Positions 36,421 to 45,164 of a stretch of 64,000 nt of DNA are shown here, one piece after another (the stretch's first letter is position 1; every line of letters starts with the position of its first letter). Source of the DNA: Ruminococcus sp. YRD2003 (lineage in GTDB: Bacteria; Bacillota; Clostridia; Oscillospirales; Ruminococcaceae). The position numbers were made by a program, and so were the translations under genes. The stretch spans positions 121,978 to 185,977 of the forward strand of contig FNZT01000008.1 in assembly GCA_900109435.1 (NCBI GenBank). The letters run 5' to 3'. Under the pieces are notes generated by a model. The model saw nothing but the letters and a program-made list of their open reading frames with translations, did no database searches and was not told the DNA's origin.

Positions 36421-36445
36421 AAAACAGCGCAGAGCGCCGCTTTTA
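36421..36445 (-). terminator. Hairpin after the GTPase-NYN gene
   Basis: AAAACAGCGC and GCGCCGCTTTT pair around AGA with one bulge; the ends give an A/T-rich stem base of terminator type. Confidence 0.5.
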
Positions 36446-36452
36446 TCCGTGT

Positions 36453-39008
36453 TCAGTTCATGTACTCCTTCATTGCCTCTCCCGCTGCCCTGTATCTCTC
36501 GTACAGCTCCGCAGCTGTCCACCTCATCGCTCCGTTGCCGAGTATTATCATCTGCTCAAGTCCGTCAGAGGTCGCGACCATGACACGGTGCTTCTTCGAG
36601 AGCTCGTGCGATACACGCTCTATATAGCTGTCGGCTGTCTCCGACTCCTTCGTGTAGACTATGCTGATATTGTAGTATTTCTCGATGTCGCGGTGTCTGC
36701 CCTTGACCTTGTATGCGTCGAATACTACGATTATCTCATAGCCCGTACAGCCCTGATAGCTGCACATCATATTTATCAGCTCCGACCTCGCCGCATCAAG
36801 ATTCTCAGCTGCGATCTTTTTGAGAGCGTCCCATGCAAAGATGATATTGTACCCGTCAACAAGCAGATAATCGGGACCTTCATACTCGGGCAGCTTCACG
36901 TTTTTTGTGTCGGGCTGCACTGCTTTCGTCTTTTTAAAGGCTCTTCGCGGGTCACGGTCAAGCTTGCCGTAGGTGCGCTCGAATATCGCCATAAGCTCCT
37001 CGTCGGAGGCTGTCCTCTCGGCAAATCTGCGTATTCTCGCGGTATCGGGCTTATCCTCGGGCGCTTCTTCTGCCATGCATGACGGCAGATGCATATGCTC
37101 GGGGACTTCGTTCCATTTTACGACATAGCCTGCTCCGTGCGAGCAGAAAACAGAATCTGCCGAGTTTTCGATATCACTGTCGCAGTCGTAGCCGATATCG
37201 GCTATAACACGTTCGCTGTCGTGGCACTCCCGATAACCCGAAAATGTACACGTCAGCCGCCCTCTGCCCTTTGTGTAACCGTTGACATCAAGCTGATATG
37301 TGCCTATTTCGGATACGGGAGCACTGCCCTTTATAACCGACATCTCTCCCTCTGTTTCGGGCTGGTCAAATTCCGCTCCGAAATGCTGTAGATCGGATAT
37401 CGCGCGTCCCACGCTCTCTGACGGGACTTCAAGCTCATAATCGTAATACGGCTCGAGCAGTATGCTCTCCGCAGAGCGAATGCCCTGCCGCACTGCTCTG
37501 TATGTTGCCTGACGGAAGTCTCCGCCCTCGGTGTGCTTCAGGTGTGCCCGCCCTGCTTTCAGCGTGAAGCGGATATCCGTCACAGGCGATCCTGTGAGCA
37601 CGCCTATGTGGGCTTTCTCTTTCAGATGCGTGAGTATCAGCCTCTGCCAGTTGCGGTCGAGGTCGTCCTCGGGGCAGTCTGTGCGGAATTCAAGTCCCCT
37701 GCCGCGCTCGAGTGGCTCTATCAGGAGATGTACCTCCGCATAGTGGCGCAGCGGCTCGTAGTGCCCCACTCCCTCGACTGCACTGCGTATCGTCTCTCTG
37801 TAGGTTATGGCTCCGTCCTCAAAGCTGACCTTGTAGCCGTACTTCATCTCTATCCGCTTTGTAAGCACTTCGAGCTGTACTGCTCCCATGAGCTGTATGT
37901 GTATCTCGCGAAGCTGCTCGTTCCATACTATGTGGAGCTGCGGGTCCTCATCCTCAAGGCGCCGCAGGTCGTCGAGGATGTCGTATACGCTGCGCTCCTT
38001 CGGAAGTCCGACCCTGTATGTCATTATCGGCTCGAGCATTGCGGCTGCGGAGTTCTGACTGCACCCGAGCCCCTGTCCCGAATACGTCCCGCTCAGACCC
38101 GTTACTGAGCATATCTCGCCCGCATTTGCGCACTCGGCTGTGCTGAACTTCTCGCCCGAATAGAACCTGACTGAGCTTACCTTTCCGCTGACTGCGCTGC
38201 CTTCGGAATCGGTGTAGGTCAGCTCGTCCCTGACAGATAGTCTGCCGCCGTTTATTTTAAGGTGAGTAAGACGCGTGCCCTTTGCGTCGTAGGATATCTT
38301 GTACACGCTTGCGCCGAATTCCGTCAAACGCTGCGGCTCTGCCGTAAATCTGTCAAGTATTTCTATGAATCTCTCTATCCCCTGCATTTTCAGGGCTGAA
38401 CCAAAAAAGCACGGGAATAATCTGCGCTGTGCTATCGCTCTCGATATGTCCGCATCACTGAGCCCGCCCGACGACAGATATGTCTCCATGAGCTCCTCGC
38501 TGCACGCAGCCGCGTTCTCCGATATCTCGACGTCTTCGCCCGAGAAGTCACAGCAGTCCGACGAGAGCCTCCTGCGGAGCTCACTGAGTATCGCTCCCTT
38601 GTCGGCTGTGATAAGGTCCATCTTGTTTACGAATATGAACACGGGGACTTCATACTGCCGCAGGAGCTTCCACAAGGTCGCGGTATGGCTCTGTACGCCG
38701 TCTGTGCCGCTGATAACGAGCACGGCATAGTCAAGCACGCTCATCGTCCGCTCGGTCTCGGATGAGAAGTCAACGTGCCCGGGAGTATCAAGGAGCATCA
38801 CCCTTGTTTCGCCTGCGGTGAACTCCGCCTGATGTGCAAATATCGTTATCCCGCGCTCCCGCTCGATGGAATCCGTATCGAGAGATGAGCTGCCGTCGTC
38901 AACTCTGCCGAGCTTCCTCATCTGTCCGCTCGTATAGAGCATTGCCTCCGCAAGCGTTGTTTTCCCCGAATCTACGTGGGCTGTTATCCCCACTGTTATC
39001 GTTTTCAT
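36453..39008 (-). CDS. Tet(M)-like ribosomal GTPase fused to YacP/Rae1-like NYN nuclease
   Basis: An 851-aa two-part protein. Residues 1 to about 640 are an EF-G/Tet(M)-type translational GTPase: G1 'AHVDSGKTT' (10-18), G2 'RGITI' (52-56), G3 'DTPGH' (74-78), G4 'NKMD' (128-131), then EF-G-like domains ending near 'VNGYTKGRGRLTCTFSG'. After a charged linker, residues 714-851 are a NYN domain of the YacP type ('LLVDGYNIIFAW', 'VVFDAY', 'ESETADSYIE', 'VATSDGLEQ') with Asp718, Asp764, Asp793 and Asp815 as likely metal ligands. YacP of Bacillus (Rae1) is known to cut mRNA in the ribosomal A site; Tet(M) proteins enter the same region. GGAGGGG lies upstream of the ATG. See the leader at 39050-39302. 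Confidence 0.9.
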   Translation of the reverse strand: MKTITVGITAHVDSGKTTLAEAMLYTSGQMRKLGRVDDGSSSLDTDSIERERGITIFAHQAEFTAGETRVMLLDTPGHVDFSSETERTMSVLDYAVLVISGTDGVQSHTATLWKLLRQYEVPVFIFVNKMDLITADKGAILSELRRRLSSDCCDFSGEDVEISENAAACSEELMETYLSSGGLSDADISRAIAQRRLFPCFFGSALKMQGIERFIEILDRFTAEPQRLTEFGASVYKISYDAKGTRLTHLKINGGRLSVRDELTYTDSEGSAVSGKVSSVRFYSGEKFSTAECANAGEICSVTGLSGTYSGQGLGCSQNSAAAMLEPIMTYRVGLPKERSVYDILDDLRRLEDEDPQLHIVWNEQLREIHIQLMGAVQLEVLTKRIEMKYGYKVSFEDGAITYRETIRSAVEGVGHYEPLRHYAEVHLLIEPLERGRGLEFRTDCPEDDLDRNWQRLILTHLKEKAHIGVLTGSPVTDIRFTLKAGRAHLKHTEGGDFRQATYRAVRQGIRSAESILLEPYYDYELEVPSESVGRAISDLQHFGAEFDQPETEGEMSVIKGSAPVSEIGTYQLDVNGYTKGRGRLTCTFSGYRECHDSERVIADIGYDCDSDIENSADSVFCSHGAGYVVKWNEVPEHMHLPSCMAEEAPEDKPDTARIRRFAERTASDEELMAIFERTYGKLDRDPRRAFKKTKAVQPDTKNVKLPEYEGPDYLLVDGYNIIFAWDALKKIAAENLDAARSELINMMCSYQGCTGYEIIVVFDAYKVKGRHRDIEKYYNISIVYTKESETADSYIERVSHELSKKHRVMVATSDGLEQMIILGNGAMRWTAAELYERYRAAGEAMKEYMN

Positions 39009-39049
39009 GCGCGGTCCCCTCCTAACTAAAAGTCACTTTTGTCAGATGT

Positions 39050-39302
39050 AATTAATGTTTGCTCAACAACTCAAAAATGCCTTTATACAGCTTTTAAAAG
39101 GCATTTTTGAGTTGTCAAAGCGCAAGAAAAATAATAGCATTTATGATTTTTCTTGCGCTTTGTTTTGCCCTTTAGGGCAAAATGAGCTTGACATCAATTA
39201 ATGTGATGCGCAAATTCCATACATAATCAAAGAATTTGCGCACCCCGAACGAAGTTCGGGGCAATAACCGCCTAACGGCGGTTATTGAGGACACATTAAT
39301 TA
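39050..39302 (-). promoter_or_regulatory. Leader made of six consecutive perfect hairpins, bounded by inverted repeats
   Basis: This 253-bp stretch is bounded by the perfect 10-bp inverted repeat TAATTAATGT. It contains six stems: 39067-39114 (18 bp), 39116-39162 (17 bp), 39163-39182 (8 bp), 39207-39242 (11 bp), 39243-39261 (8 bp, loop GAA) and 39262-39287 (11 bp). It lies between a promoter at 39299-39327 and the GTPase-NYN start, so it should be the transcribed 5' leader. A 17-codon frame at 39141-39194 (minus) has no ribosome binding site. It could be a structured regulatory leader or a MITE-like insertion. Confidence 0.7.
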
Positions 39303-39327
39303 TAACATATTTTTCGCGTATTAGCAA
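39299..39327 (-). promoter_or_regulatory. Promoter of the GTPase-NYN gene
   Basis: On the minus strand TTGCTA (39322-39327) and TATAAT (39299-39304) lie 17 bases apart. The expected start near 39292 coincides with the outer end of the hairpin array. Confidence 0.65.
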
Positions 39328-39420
39328 GCCGTGCTTCTCGGCTTCCTGCGCGTACAGCTGCTAAAGAGGTATATCTCAAGGGGAGCGACCGTTAAGAAGT
39401 GCTGTGATGACAGAAATAAA

Positions 39421-39449
39421 GGACGTGATAAGTTCACCTTACCACGTCC
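39421..39449 (-). terminator. Terminator of the minus-strand GNAT gene
   Basis: GGACGTG-A-TAAG pairs with CTTA-C-CACGTCC with one internal mismatch, followed on the minus strand by TTTATTT. Bases 39328-39420 hold no gene. Confidence 0.7.
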
Positions 39450-39512
39450 TCCGTTCGTTTCTCCCTTTTTACAAAAGTGTTTCTGCTCAACAAACCGAAA
39501 TCTGATCAACAC

Positions 39513-40031
39513 TTATTCTTTCACGGGACAAATCATCTGCAGGTCAAATGGTTCCTCTGCAGCAATTTCTTTTATAGGATCGCTTGCCAAGCTACTTCCC
39601 ATTGCTCTGTAAAATGCGATCGTCTCCTCGGAAGAACAGGCAGATATGTACAATGCCTCCGCACCAGCTTTTCTCGCTTCCGCTTTTCCTGCTTCAAATA
39701 ATCGTCTGCCAACACCCTTGCCTCTGCATTCAGAAGTTACTTGCATCATATCAAGAATCATGTAGGGACCATTCAGTTTCCTTAATAGCCCTATAAAGCC
39801 AACAACTTTATCATTTTCTAATGCAACGTATGTGATATATTCATCACTGCTTATTTGTTTTGCAACAGAACGCTTTTTGTTCAGGTCCCAATCTTCGGTA
39901 TATTTGCATTCTACTAATGTATATTCTCCGTCTATTCTTCGATACACTTTATTTACATTCTGTTTTCTGTTGTATAAATCCAATGATTCCAAACAGAAAT
40001 TCGTTTCTGATAATAATTCAATTTTGATCAA
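39513..40031 (-). CDS. GNAT-family N-acetyltransferase
   Basis: A 172-aa protein with the acetyl-CoA-binding motif 'VTSECRGKGVGRRLFEAG' and the family's C-terminal 'SSEETIAFYRAMG'. The start is TTG at 40031 with AAGGAG 10 bases upstream; a nearby ATG is out of frame. It is more AT-rich than its neighbours, and together with its own terminator looks like a separately acquired unit (inference). Substrate unknown. Confidence 0.85.
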   Translation of the reverse strand: MIKIELLSETNFCLESLDLYNRKQNVNKVYRRIDGEYTLVECKYTEDWDLNKKRSVAKQISSDEYITYVALENDKVVGFIGLLRKLNGPYMILDMMQVTSECRGKGVGRRLFEAGKAEARKAGAEALYISACSSEETIAFYRAMGSSLASDPIKEIAAEEPFDLQMICPVKE

Positions 40032-40152
40032 ATCATAGTTCTCCTTGTGTTATATTTGCCTTGCTCTCTTCACATGCGCTTGTCTGTGAGCATGAAATAC
40101 GTCAGGAACTACTCTGCCTCGCTTGTAATGGTAAGATGACGCGGGAGATGTA

Positions 40153-42078
40153 TCATTCGACAAGCATACGCCTGAGCCTGCACAGATCAAAAGAATCTAT
40201 GCGTCTGTCGGTTATAAGGTCGACATTTCGCCAGTTCGCAAGCTCGGTCTCCTGCGTGCCGAGCAGCCACTTTTGCAGCAGCACGGCGTCCGCTATGGTG
40301 CAGGAACCGTCGTCGTTGCAGTCGCCCTTGACATACGGCGTCCCCTGCGGAGAATAGCCGTCGTAAATGTAGCCCTTTGCAGGCTCCTCATTCGTTTTCC
40401 CGTTGGATATCAGGTCCTCGACTTCCTCACGGGTCAGCGTGAGCATTTGGAGGTACTTGCTTTCGATGAGCTCGTTCTCAGTGAGAGCTTTAAATGTATC
40501 ATAGGTATTGTAGTACTCTCCCCATGCTATGTTTGCCTTCCATACCTGCTCTGTCTTGTCATAGCGGAACAGAACGTTTTTCCGCTCGGTCGTTTCGACA
40601 GCAGCTGACGTGTATTTATACCCCTTTTTCACGCTGTCCCACTCCTGCTTGAGCTCGGTTATCACAGGAACTGTCGCTTCCGTAAGCAGTACGGAGCTCT
40701 CGGGGTGGTCGTCAAATGACGCACCTTTGATAAAATCCTTTTCGATGTAGCGCCCGTCTACCCATGTGTCACGGCAGTATCCGAGACTTCCGCCCCAGTA
40801 GAGGCTGTTGCCTACTCCCCACTCGTCAGCGGAGAATGTCGACTTGTCATCTCTCTGGTAGAGGTAGGTATAGTAGCCGCCCATATCGACCCACGCTCCG
40901 TCGCCGACCGTGTCGTATATCTTCTTCCACGTCAGCTCATTATCGCGGGGGATATCGTCCTCCATTTCCACGGAAGCATAGGTGGTGAGAAGCTCCCTTG
41001 CGTCTTCAAGTGTGAGCGATTCGTCATTATCTCCGAAGCTGAATTTGCGGACAAGCTTGTCCTCGCTTATCCCCTGACCTTCACCATGTCCCGCTCCGCC
41101 GTATGACTTAGTAGTGCCGTCATAGGTGACATTGATGTAAGCGTGGCTGGTCGAGCTCCACTCATATGTCGACTCATCACTGAGACGCTTGGAAACTGCT
41201 CCCATCATGCCAGGGAAGCCGAGCGAATCATATCTGTACGGATACAGCGCCGATGCAAGCAGCGACTTATTGTCCCTTCGGGAGTAAGGACTGTAAATAT
41301 AGAAGCTCTGGTCAACGTGGAAACCGAGGGTAAGGTGCCAGTCTCTGTCGCCAGAGCGGTAGATCTCTCCTCGTATGAAAGAACCGCTGTACAGACATAT
41401 CGAAGAAAAGCCAGCCTGTACTGCATCCATATTCTCAAAGAAGCTGTCTTTGGTCGCGTAATTCTGTATGAGGTAGTCGCAGTCGTCGCATAGTTCGGGC
41501 AGCGTTATCGAAACGTCGGTATCTGTCCACCTGTAATAGCCTGCGATGTAGTAGGAAGGACCGCTGCCGATGTATTCCTTGTACGTCCCCACAGGCATTC
41601 CGTGATACGGGGAATATCCCGTGGTTTTCGGGTCGGGCTCTCCGTATACTTCAGTGTTGAACTCAGCCCTTGTTATCGGCTGCTGTACCTGAAGTGTGAC
41701 CTTTCCGCCGTCAGTACTGTAGCTCTTGAAGATATATCCTCCGTTCACGCGCAGAATATCCTCGTTTTCGTACTCCACATCAGCGTAGAATTTATCATCG
41801 TTATATATGACGGATGTCGCGGAGTAAGGCGAATCTTTATCCGAAAACCTGAACGACTCGGGATTCGGATTGTCTGTCCTGACATAGAAATACTCGTTGA
41901 ACGGCTCGACAAGCGGGTATATCTCGTAGGTGTAGTCAAGCGGGTCGATGTCCTTGCAGGCAGGGTCTGTAGCATAAGAGCTGAGCGTATTCGCTCCGCA
42001 CATCGGCAGTCCTGATGTCAGCGCACTGCAAATGATGGTAAATGCTGTCGCCGCAGCTGCTGTTTTTTTGTTGTTCAT
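40153..42078 (-). CDS. Secreted dockerin protein with unrecognised 570-aa module
   Basis: A 641-aa protein with signal peptide (1 to about 30) and a C-terminal dockerin (about 577-640: 'GDCNDDGSCTIADAVLLQKW', then 'NVDLITDRRIDSFDLCRLRR'). The second loop lacks the usual Asp-rich form ('DLITDRRID'), so its calcium site may be altered. The middle 540 residues are aromatic-rich (many Tyr and Trp) and match no glycosidase, esterase, lyase or CBM family I recognise. The start has GGGAGG and a strong promoter. Probably an extracellular carbohydrate-active or adhesion module. Confidence 0.85.
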   Translation of the reverse strand: MNNKKTAAAATAFTIICSALTSGLPMCGANTLSSYATDPACKDIDPLDYTYEIYPLVEPFNEYFYVRTDNPNPESFRFSDKDSPYSATSVIYNDDKFYADVEYENEDILRVNGGYIFKSYSTDGGKVTLQVQQPITRAEFNTEVYGEPDPKTTGYSPYHGMPVGTYKEYIGSGPSYYIAGYYRWTDTDVSITLPELCDDCDYLIQNYATKDSFFENMDAVQAGFSSICLYSGSFIRGEIYRSGDRDWHLTLGFHVDQSFYIYSPYSRRDNKSLLASALYPYRYDSLGFPGMMGAVSKRLSDESTYEWSSTSHAYINVTYDGTTKSYGGAGHGEGQGISEDKLVRKFSFGDNDESLTLEDARELLTTYASVEMEDDIPRDNELTWKKIYDTVGDGAWVDMGGYYTYLYQRDDKSTFSADEWGVGNSLYWGGSLGYCRDTWVDGRYIEKDFIKGASFDDHPESSVLLTEATVPVITELKQEWDSVKKGYKYTSAAVETTERKNVLFRYDKTEQVWKANIAWGEYYNTYDTFKALTENELIESKYLQMLTLTREEVEDLISNGKTNEEPAKGYIYDGYSPQGTPYVKGDCNDDGSCTIADAVLLQKWLLGTQETELANWRNVDLITDRRIDSFDLCRLRRMLVE

Positions 42079-42123
42079 TGATATACCTCCCTCACATCGC
42101 TTTCGCGAATATTGTCAACATTA

Positions 42124-42152
42124 TTCTACCATATTTAGTGTAAATTGTCAAC
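42124..42152 (-). promoter_or_regulatory. Promoter of the unknown dockerin protein
   Basis: TTGACA (42147-42152) and TAGAAT (42124-42129) on the minus strand, spacing 17, about 45 bases upstream of the start. Confidence 0.75.
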
Positions 42153-42188
42153 CGCTGCGTAAAAAGCAATTCACTTGCGAAAACAGAA

Positions 42189-42210
42189 AAAGGCGGTATA
42201 TACCGCCTTT
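42189..42210. terminator. Perfect palindrome AAAGGCGGTATATACCGCCTTT
   Basis: A 22-bp perfect palindrome with T-rich flank, terminator-like in both directions. It separates the dockerin gene promoter from the degenerate stretch that follows. Confidence 0.55.
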
Positions 42211-42224
42211 CTGATCGTTCAATT

Positions 42225-42580
42225 AAGTGCCTTTTCTTTTTTTTCGTTCTTCTCAAACTTGAGAGCACCTGTGTTCTTGTTCTTTTCATTCTCTGCGACG
42301 AGCTTCTTGTTTTTCATGTAGTCGCGCAGCATCCTCTACATTCCGCAGCTCCTTCGACTTTCCGCCTCCGATGAACGATACGCGGTGACGCGCATTGAGG
42401 TCGGGAGCGTGAGTTTCGATGGCGCGCTCCACATTCACCTCAATGTTCGCGAAGCGCACAAGCTCGTTATCTGCGGCGCGGGCTTGTCGTGCATCTCCTC
42501 GATGACTTCTGAATCGTTTATTATCTGCTTCTTCTCCTTGGAAAGTCTGCTGCTCTCACATAAAGCGTATCCCGTCAAGA
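42225..42580 (-). pseudogene. Degenerate coding remnant, family unknown
   Basis: The minus strand here carries pieces that look translated but lie in different frames: 'DSEVIEEMHDKPAPQ', then 'NIEVNVERAIETHAPDLNAR' continuing 'FIGGGKSKELRNVEDAA', then 'MKNKKLVAENEKNKNTGALK'. No single frame spans them and no start or ribosome binding site is evident. I do not recognise the parent gene. Confidence 0.35.
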
Positions 42581-42581
42581 C

Positions 42582-42623
42582 AAAAAGCTCCCGAAGGACT
42601 GATTCCTTTCGGGAGCCTTTTTT
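42582..42623 (-). terminator. Terminator of the LRR-dockerin gene
   Basis: AAAAAGCTCCCGAAGGA pairs with TCCTTTCGGGAGC followed by CTTTTTT, giving A and T runs on both sides. It lies just beyond the stop at 42626. Confidence 0.8.
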
Positions 42624-42625
42624 GC

Positions 42626-45037
42626 TCACTTCTGCTGTGTGACGAGTTTTCGCAGTGCGACCATATCAAAGATGTCTACAACGCCGTCTCCGTCAAGGTC
42701 CGAGCTTTCGGGAGTTATTTCGGATGCTGTCTTTTTGCCGAGTATGAAGCTGTTCAGCGTGACAAGGTCGGCTGCTCCGATATCGCCGTCGAAGTTGCAG
42801 TCTCCGAGAGACACGGGCAGCGCATTGCCTGTGAAGATGTAGGTGTTTTTGCCGCTGTTTGTTATCACGGCAAACTGTCCGCTCCCGCTCACACATACGT
42901 CGGGAGCGCTCTTGTCTGACCAGCCGCCGTTGCGGAGCTTCATATCCTTGTGAATCAGCGGGAACTTCTCGCCGAGAGTGATCGAGCTTATTTTGTCGTC
43001 ATTGTAAAACATAAAGTTCGATGATGTTACAGCAGAGATATCAAAGCTGCTGAGGTCAAGCGCTTCGAGCGCCGAACAGCCGTCGAACATATGCGACATA
43101 TAGACCGCGCTGCTTGTATCAAATGTGCTGAGGTCGAGACTCTTCAGGCTGCTGCACTCCTCGAACATTGCGCTCATATCAGTCACTTTTCCTGTTTTGA
43201 GCGGACTTACGTCGATAGTTTCAAAGCCCGTGCAGCCTCTGAACATCTCCTGCATCTCCGTGACATTTGCGGTGTCGAGCGGACTGAGGTCTATCTTTTT
43301 CAGCGACTTGCACTTCCTGAACATCGCCTCCATATTCGTGACCTTGGTCGTATCGAACCTGCTGAGGTCGATGCTTTTCAGCGATTCGCAGGCTGTGAAC
43401 ATCCCGTACATCGTTGCAGCAGAGGATGTGTCGATGTCACCCAGCTCTATCGATACTGCCGAGCGGCAGGCACTGAACATCAGTCCCATGCCCTTGACCT
43501 TGCTTGTGTCAAAATTGGAGATATCTATACTGCTCAGATTCTCGCAGTTGGCAAACATCGCTGTCATATTTGTGACCTTTGAGGTGTTGAAGCTGCTCGT
43601 ATCAAGGTATGTCAGCGCTTTGCAGGAATCAAACATACTGCTCATATCAGTTACGTTTGAGGTGTCAAAGTTTTTCAGGTCGAGGCTCCTTATCTCATGG
43701 TCAAAGTAGAACATACTGCTCATATCCTCTACCTTTGACGTATCGAAGCTGCTGAGGTCGACTGTGGTGATAGCAGAGCTCCTCGCAAGCATATAGCTCA
43801 TGTTCGTAACATTTGACGTATCATAGCCCGACAGGTCGAGGTCATAGAAGCTCCAGCAGCCGTCCAGCATATGCGACATATCCGTAACGCTCGATGTATC
43901 AAGACATTCTGCGCACGATTCATCAAGCTTGGTGCAGTATTCAAACAGACTGCTCATATCCGTTGCCTTCGAGGTGTCTATGCTCCCCCACTCGACTGTT
44001 TTGAGGTTTTCGCACTCCATGAACATCGCGCTCATATTCTTCGGTGTTCCTGTCGCCTTCGAGAGGTCGATGTGCGTGCATGAATTGTACAGCTTGAAAA
44101 GCTCGCTGCAATCATCGGGGAGCACTGTGCCCTCCTCCGCGACGACCTTCTGCACGCTTCTTTTTATGATGAATTCGCTTATCTGCTCTCTGTCGACCTT
44201 ACCGTGAAGGCTCAGCGTTTTTGCCGCAGGGTCAAAGGTATAGCAGAGCTCGTCATCAGCAGGCTTGTTATAAACATAGGTGTTCGCTCCCGTGTTGCCG
44301 ATAACGGCGTAATCCTTATCTCCGCTCACTATTACATCAGGCTGCTTCTCATTTGCCCAGCCGTAATTGATAAGTCCCATTGCCTCAGTGATATCGCCCG
44401 TTTTTTCTCCAAGCTTTATTTTGCTGAGACCATAGCAGTTCTCGAATACCATGCGCTTGTAGGGAATCTTTGAAAAGTCAAAATTGCTTAGGTCGAGCTC
44501 GGTCAGGGATGAACACTCGGAGAACATATAGTCCACGCTCTTCAGGCTTGATGTGTCCATGCCGCTGAGGTCGATGCTCTTCAGCAATGAGCAGCCTGCA
44601 AACATTCTTGTCATGCTCTCTGCCCTGCTCGTGTCAAAGCCCGAAATATCTACGGATTCAAGAGCTGCGCAGCCCGAGAACATAGACTGGACCTTCGTGA
44701 CTTTTGATGAATCAGCCTTTGAGATATCTATCTTCTTGCAGTTCTTGAAAAAATAGAACATACTGCTGCAGCTCTCGGGTAATACTGCATCATCCGCTGC
44801 GATAATGCTTGTGACCTTCGCTGCACTGTCAAATCTTCTGATCTCATTGTACGTAAACTCGCCGTGCAGTGTAAGCGTCCCCGCTGCCGCGTCAAAAACA
44901 AGGTGCTCCTGCTGAGCGTCCGCAGTCACCGCGGCGGTCACTGCTGCGGTATCAGCTGCGGATGCGTAAGTGCCCGCCATTGCGCCGCTCACGGTAAAAA
45001 GCGCGAGCAGCGCTGCTGTTATTCTTTTTGATGTCAT
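42626..45037 (-). CDS. Secreted BspA-type LRR (DUF285) protein with dockerin
   Basis: An 803-aa protein. Signal peptide 1 to about 27. Most of the length is DUF285/BspA-type leucine-rich repeats of about 23 residues with the pattern 'MFxxCxxLxxLDLSxFDTSxVTxM' (more than a dozen copies), in two blocks separated by 'VSGDKDYAVIGNTGANTYVY'-type caps. A dockerin ends the protein ('GDCNFDGDIGAADLVTLNSF', 'DLDGDGVVDIFDMVALRK'). Such LRRs are known from surface and binding proteins, so this may supply a binding module to the cellulosome. The chosen Met has GGGAGG; the open frame extends 31 codons upstream across the promoter. Confidence 0.9.
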   Translation of the reverse strand: MTSKRITAALLALFTVSGAMAGTYASAADTAAVTAAVTADAQQEHLVFDAAAGTLTLHGEFTYNEIRRFDSAAKVTSIIAADDAVLPESCSSMFYFFKNCKKIDISKADSSKVTKVQSMFSGCAALESVDISGFDTSRAESMTRMFAGCSLLKSIDLSGMDTSSLKSVDYMFSECSSLTELDLSNFDFSKIPYKRMVFENCYGLSKIKLGEKTGDITEAMGLINYGWANEKQPDVIVSGDKDYAVIGNTGANTYVYNKPADDELCYTFDPAAKTLSLHGKVDREQISEFIIKRSVQKVVAEEGTVLPDDCSELFKLYNSCTHIDLSKATGTPKNMSAMFMECENLKTVEWGSIDTSKATDMSSLFEYCTKLDESCAECLDTSSVTDMSHMLDGCWSFYDLDLSGYDTSNVTNMSYMLARSSAITTVDLSSFDTSKVEDMSSMFYFDHEIRSLDLKNFDTSNVTDMSSMFDSCKALTYLDTSSFNTSKVTNMTAMFANCENLSSIDISNFDTSKVKGMGLMFSACRSAVSIELGDIDTSSAATMYGMFTACESLKSIDLSRFDTTKVTNMEAMFRKCKSLKKIDLSPLDTANVTEMQEMFRGCTGFETIDVSPLKTGKVTDMSAMFEECSSLKSLDLSTFDTSSAVYMSHMFDGCSALEALDLSSFDISAVTSSNFMFYNDDKISSITLGEKFPLIHKDMKLRNGGWSDKSAPDVCVSGSGQFAVITNSGKNTYIFTGNALPVSLGDCNFDGDIGAADLVTLNSFILGKKTASEITPESSDLDGDGVVDIFDMVALRKLVTQQK

Positions 45038-45088
45038 GGTTTTTCCTCCCCCAAGTTCTCGTACCTTTATGAGTGGTTTGATAAATCT

Positions 45089-45117
45089 ATTATACGCGCC
45101 TTTCGGCATAAAGTCAA
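45089..45117 (-). promoter_or_regulatory. Promoter of the LRR-dockerin gene
   Basis: TTGACT (45112-45117) and TATAAT (45089-45094) on the minus strand, spacing 17. Confidence 0.75.
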
Positions 45118-45164
45118 TACAGTTTTGCACCTGTCCGACTGACAGAAATGAAACGTTCCCGTAA

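Noticed and set aside
36453-39008. Calling this gene a tetracycline resistance determinant
   Set aside because: The GTPase part is only Tet(M)-like and carries an extra nuclease domain; resistance cannot be claimed from sequence.
39141-39194. 17-codon leader peptide in the hairpin array
   Set aside because: It has no ribosome binding site and its frame runs through stems that explain the sequence better.
39050-39302. CRISPR-like array
   Set aside because: The hairpins are all different, with no identical direct repeats or equal spacers and no cas genes.
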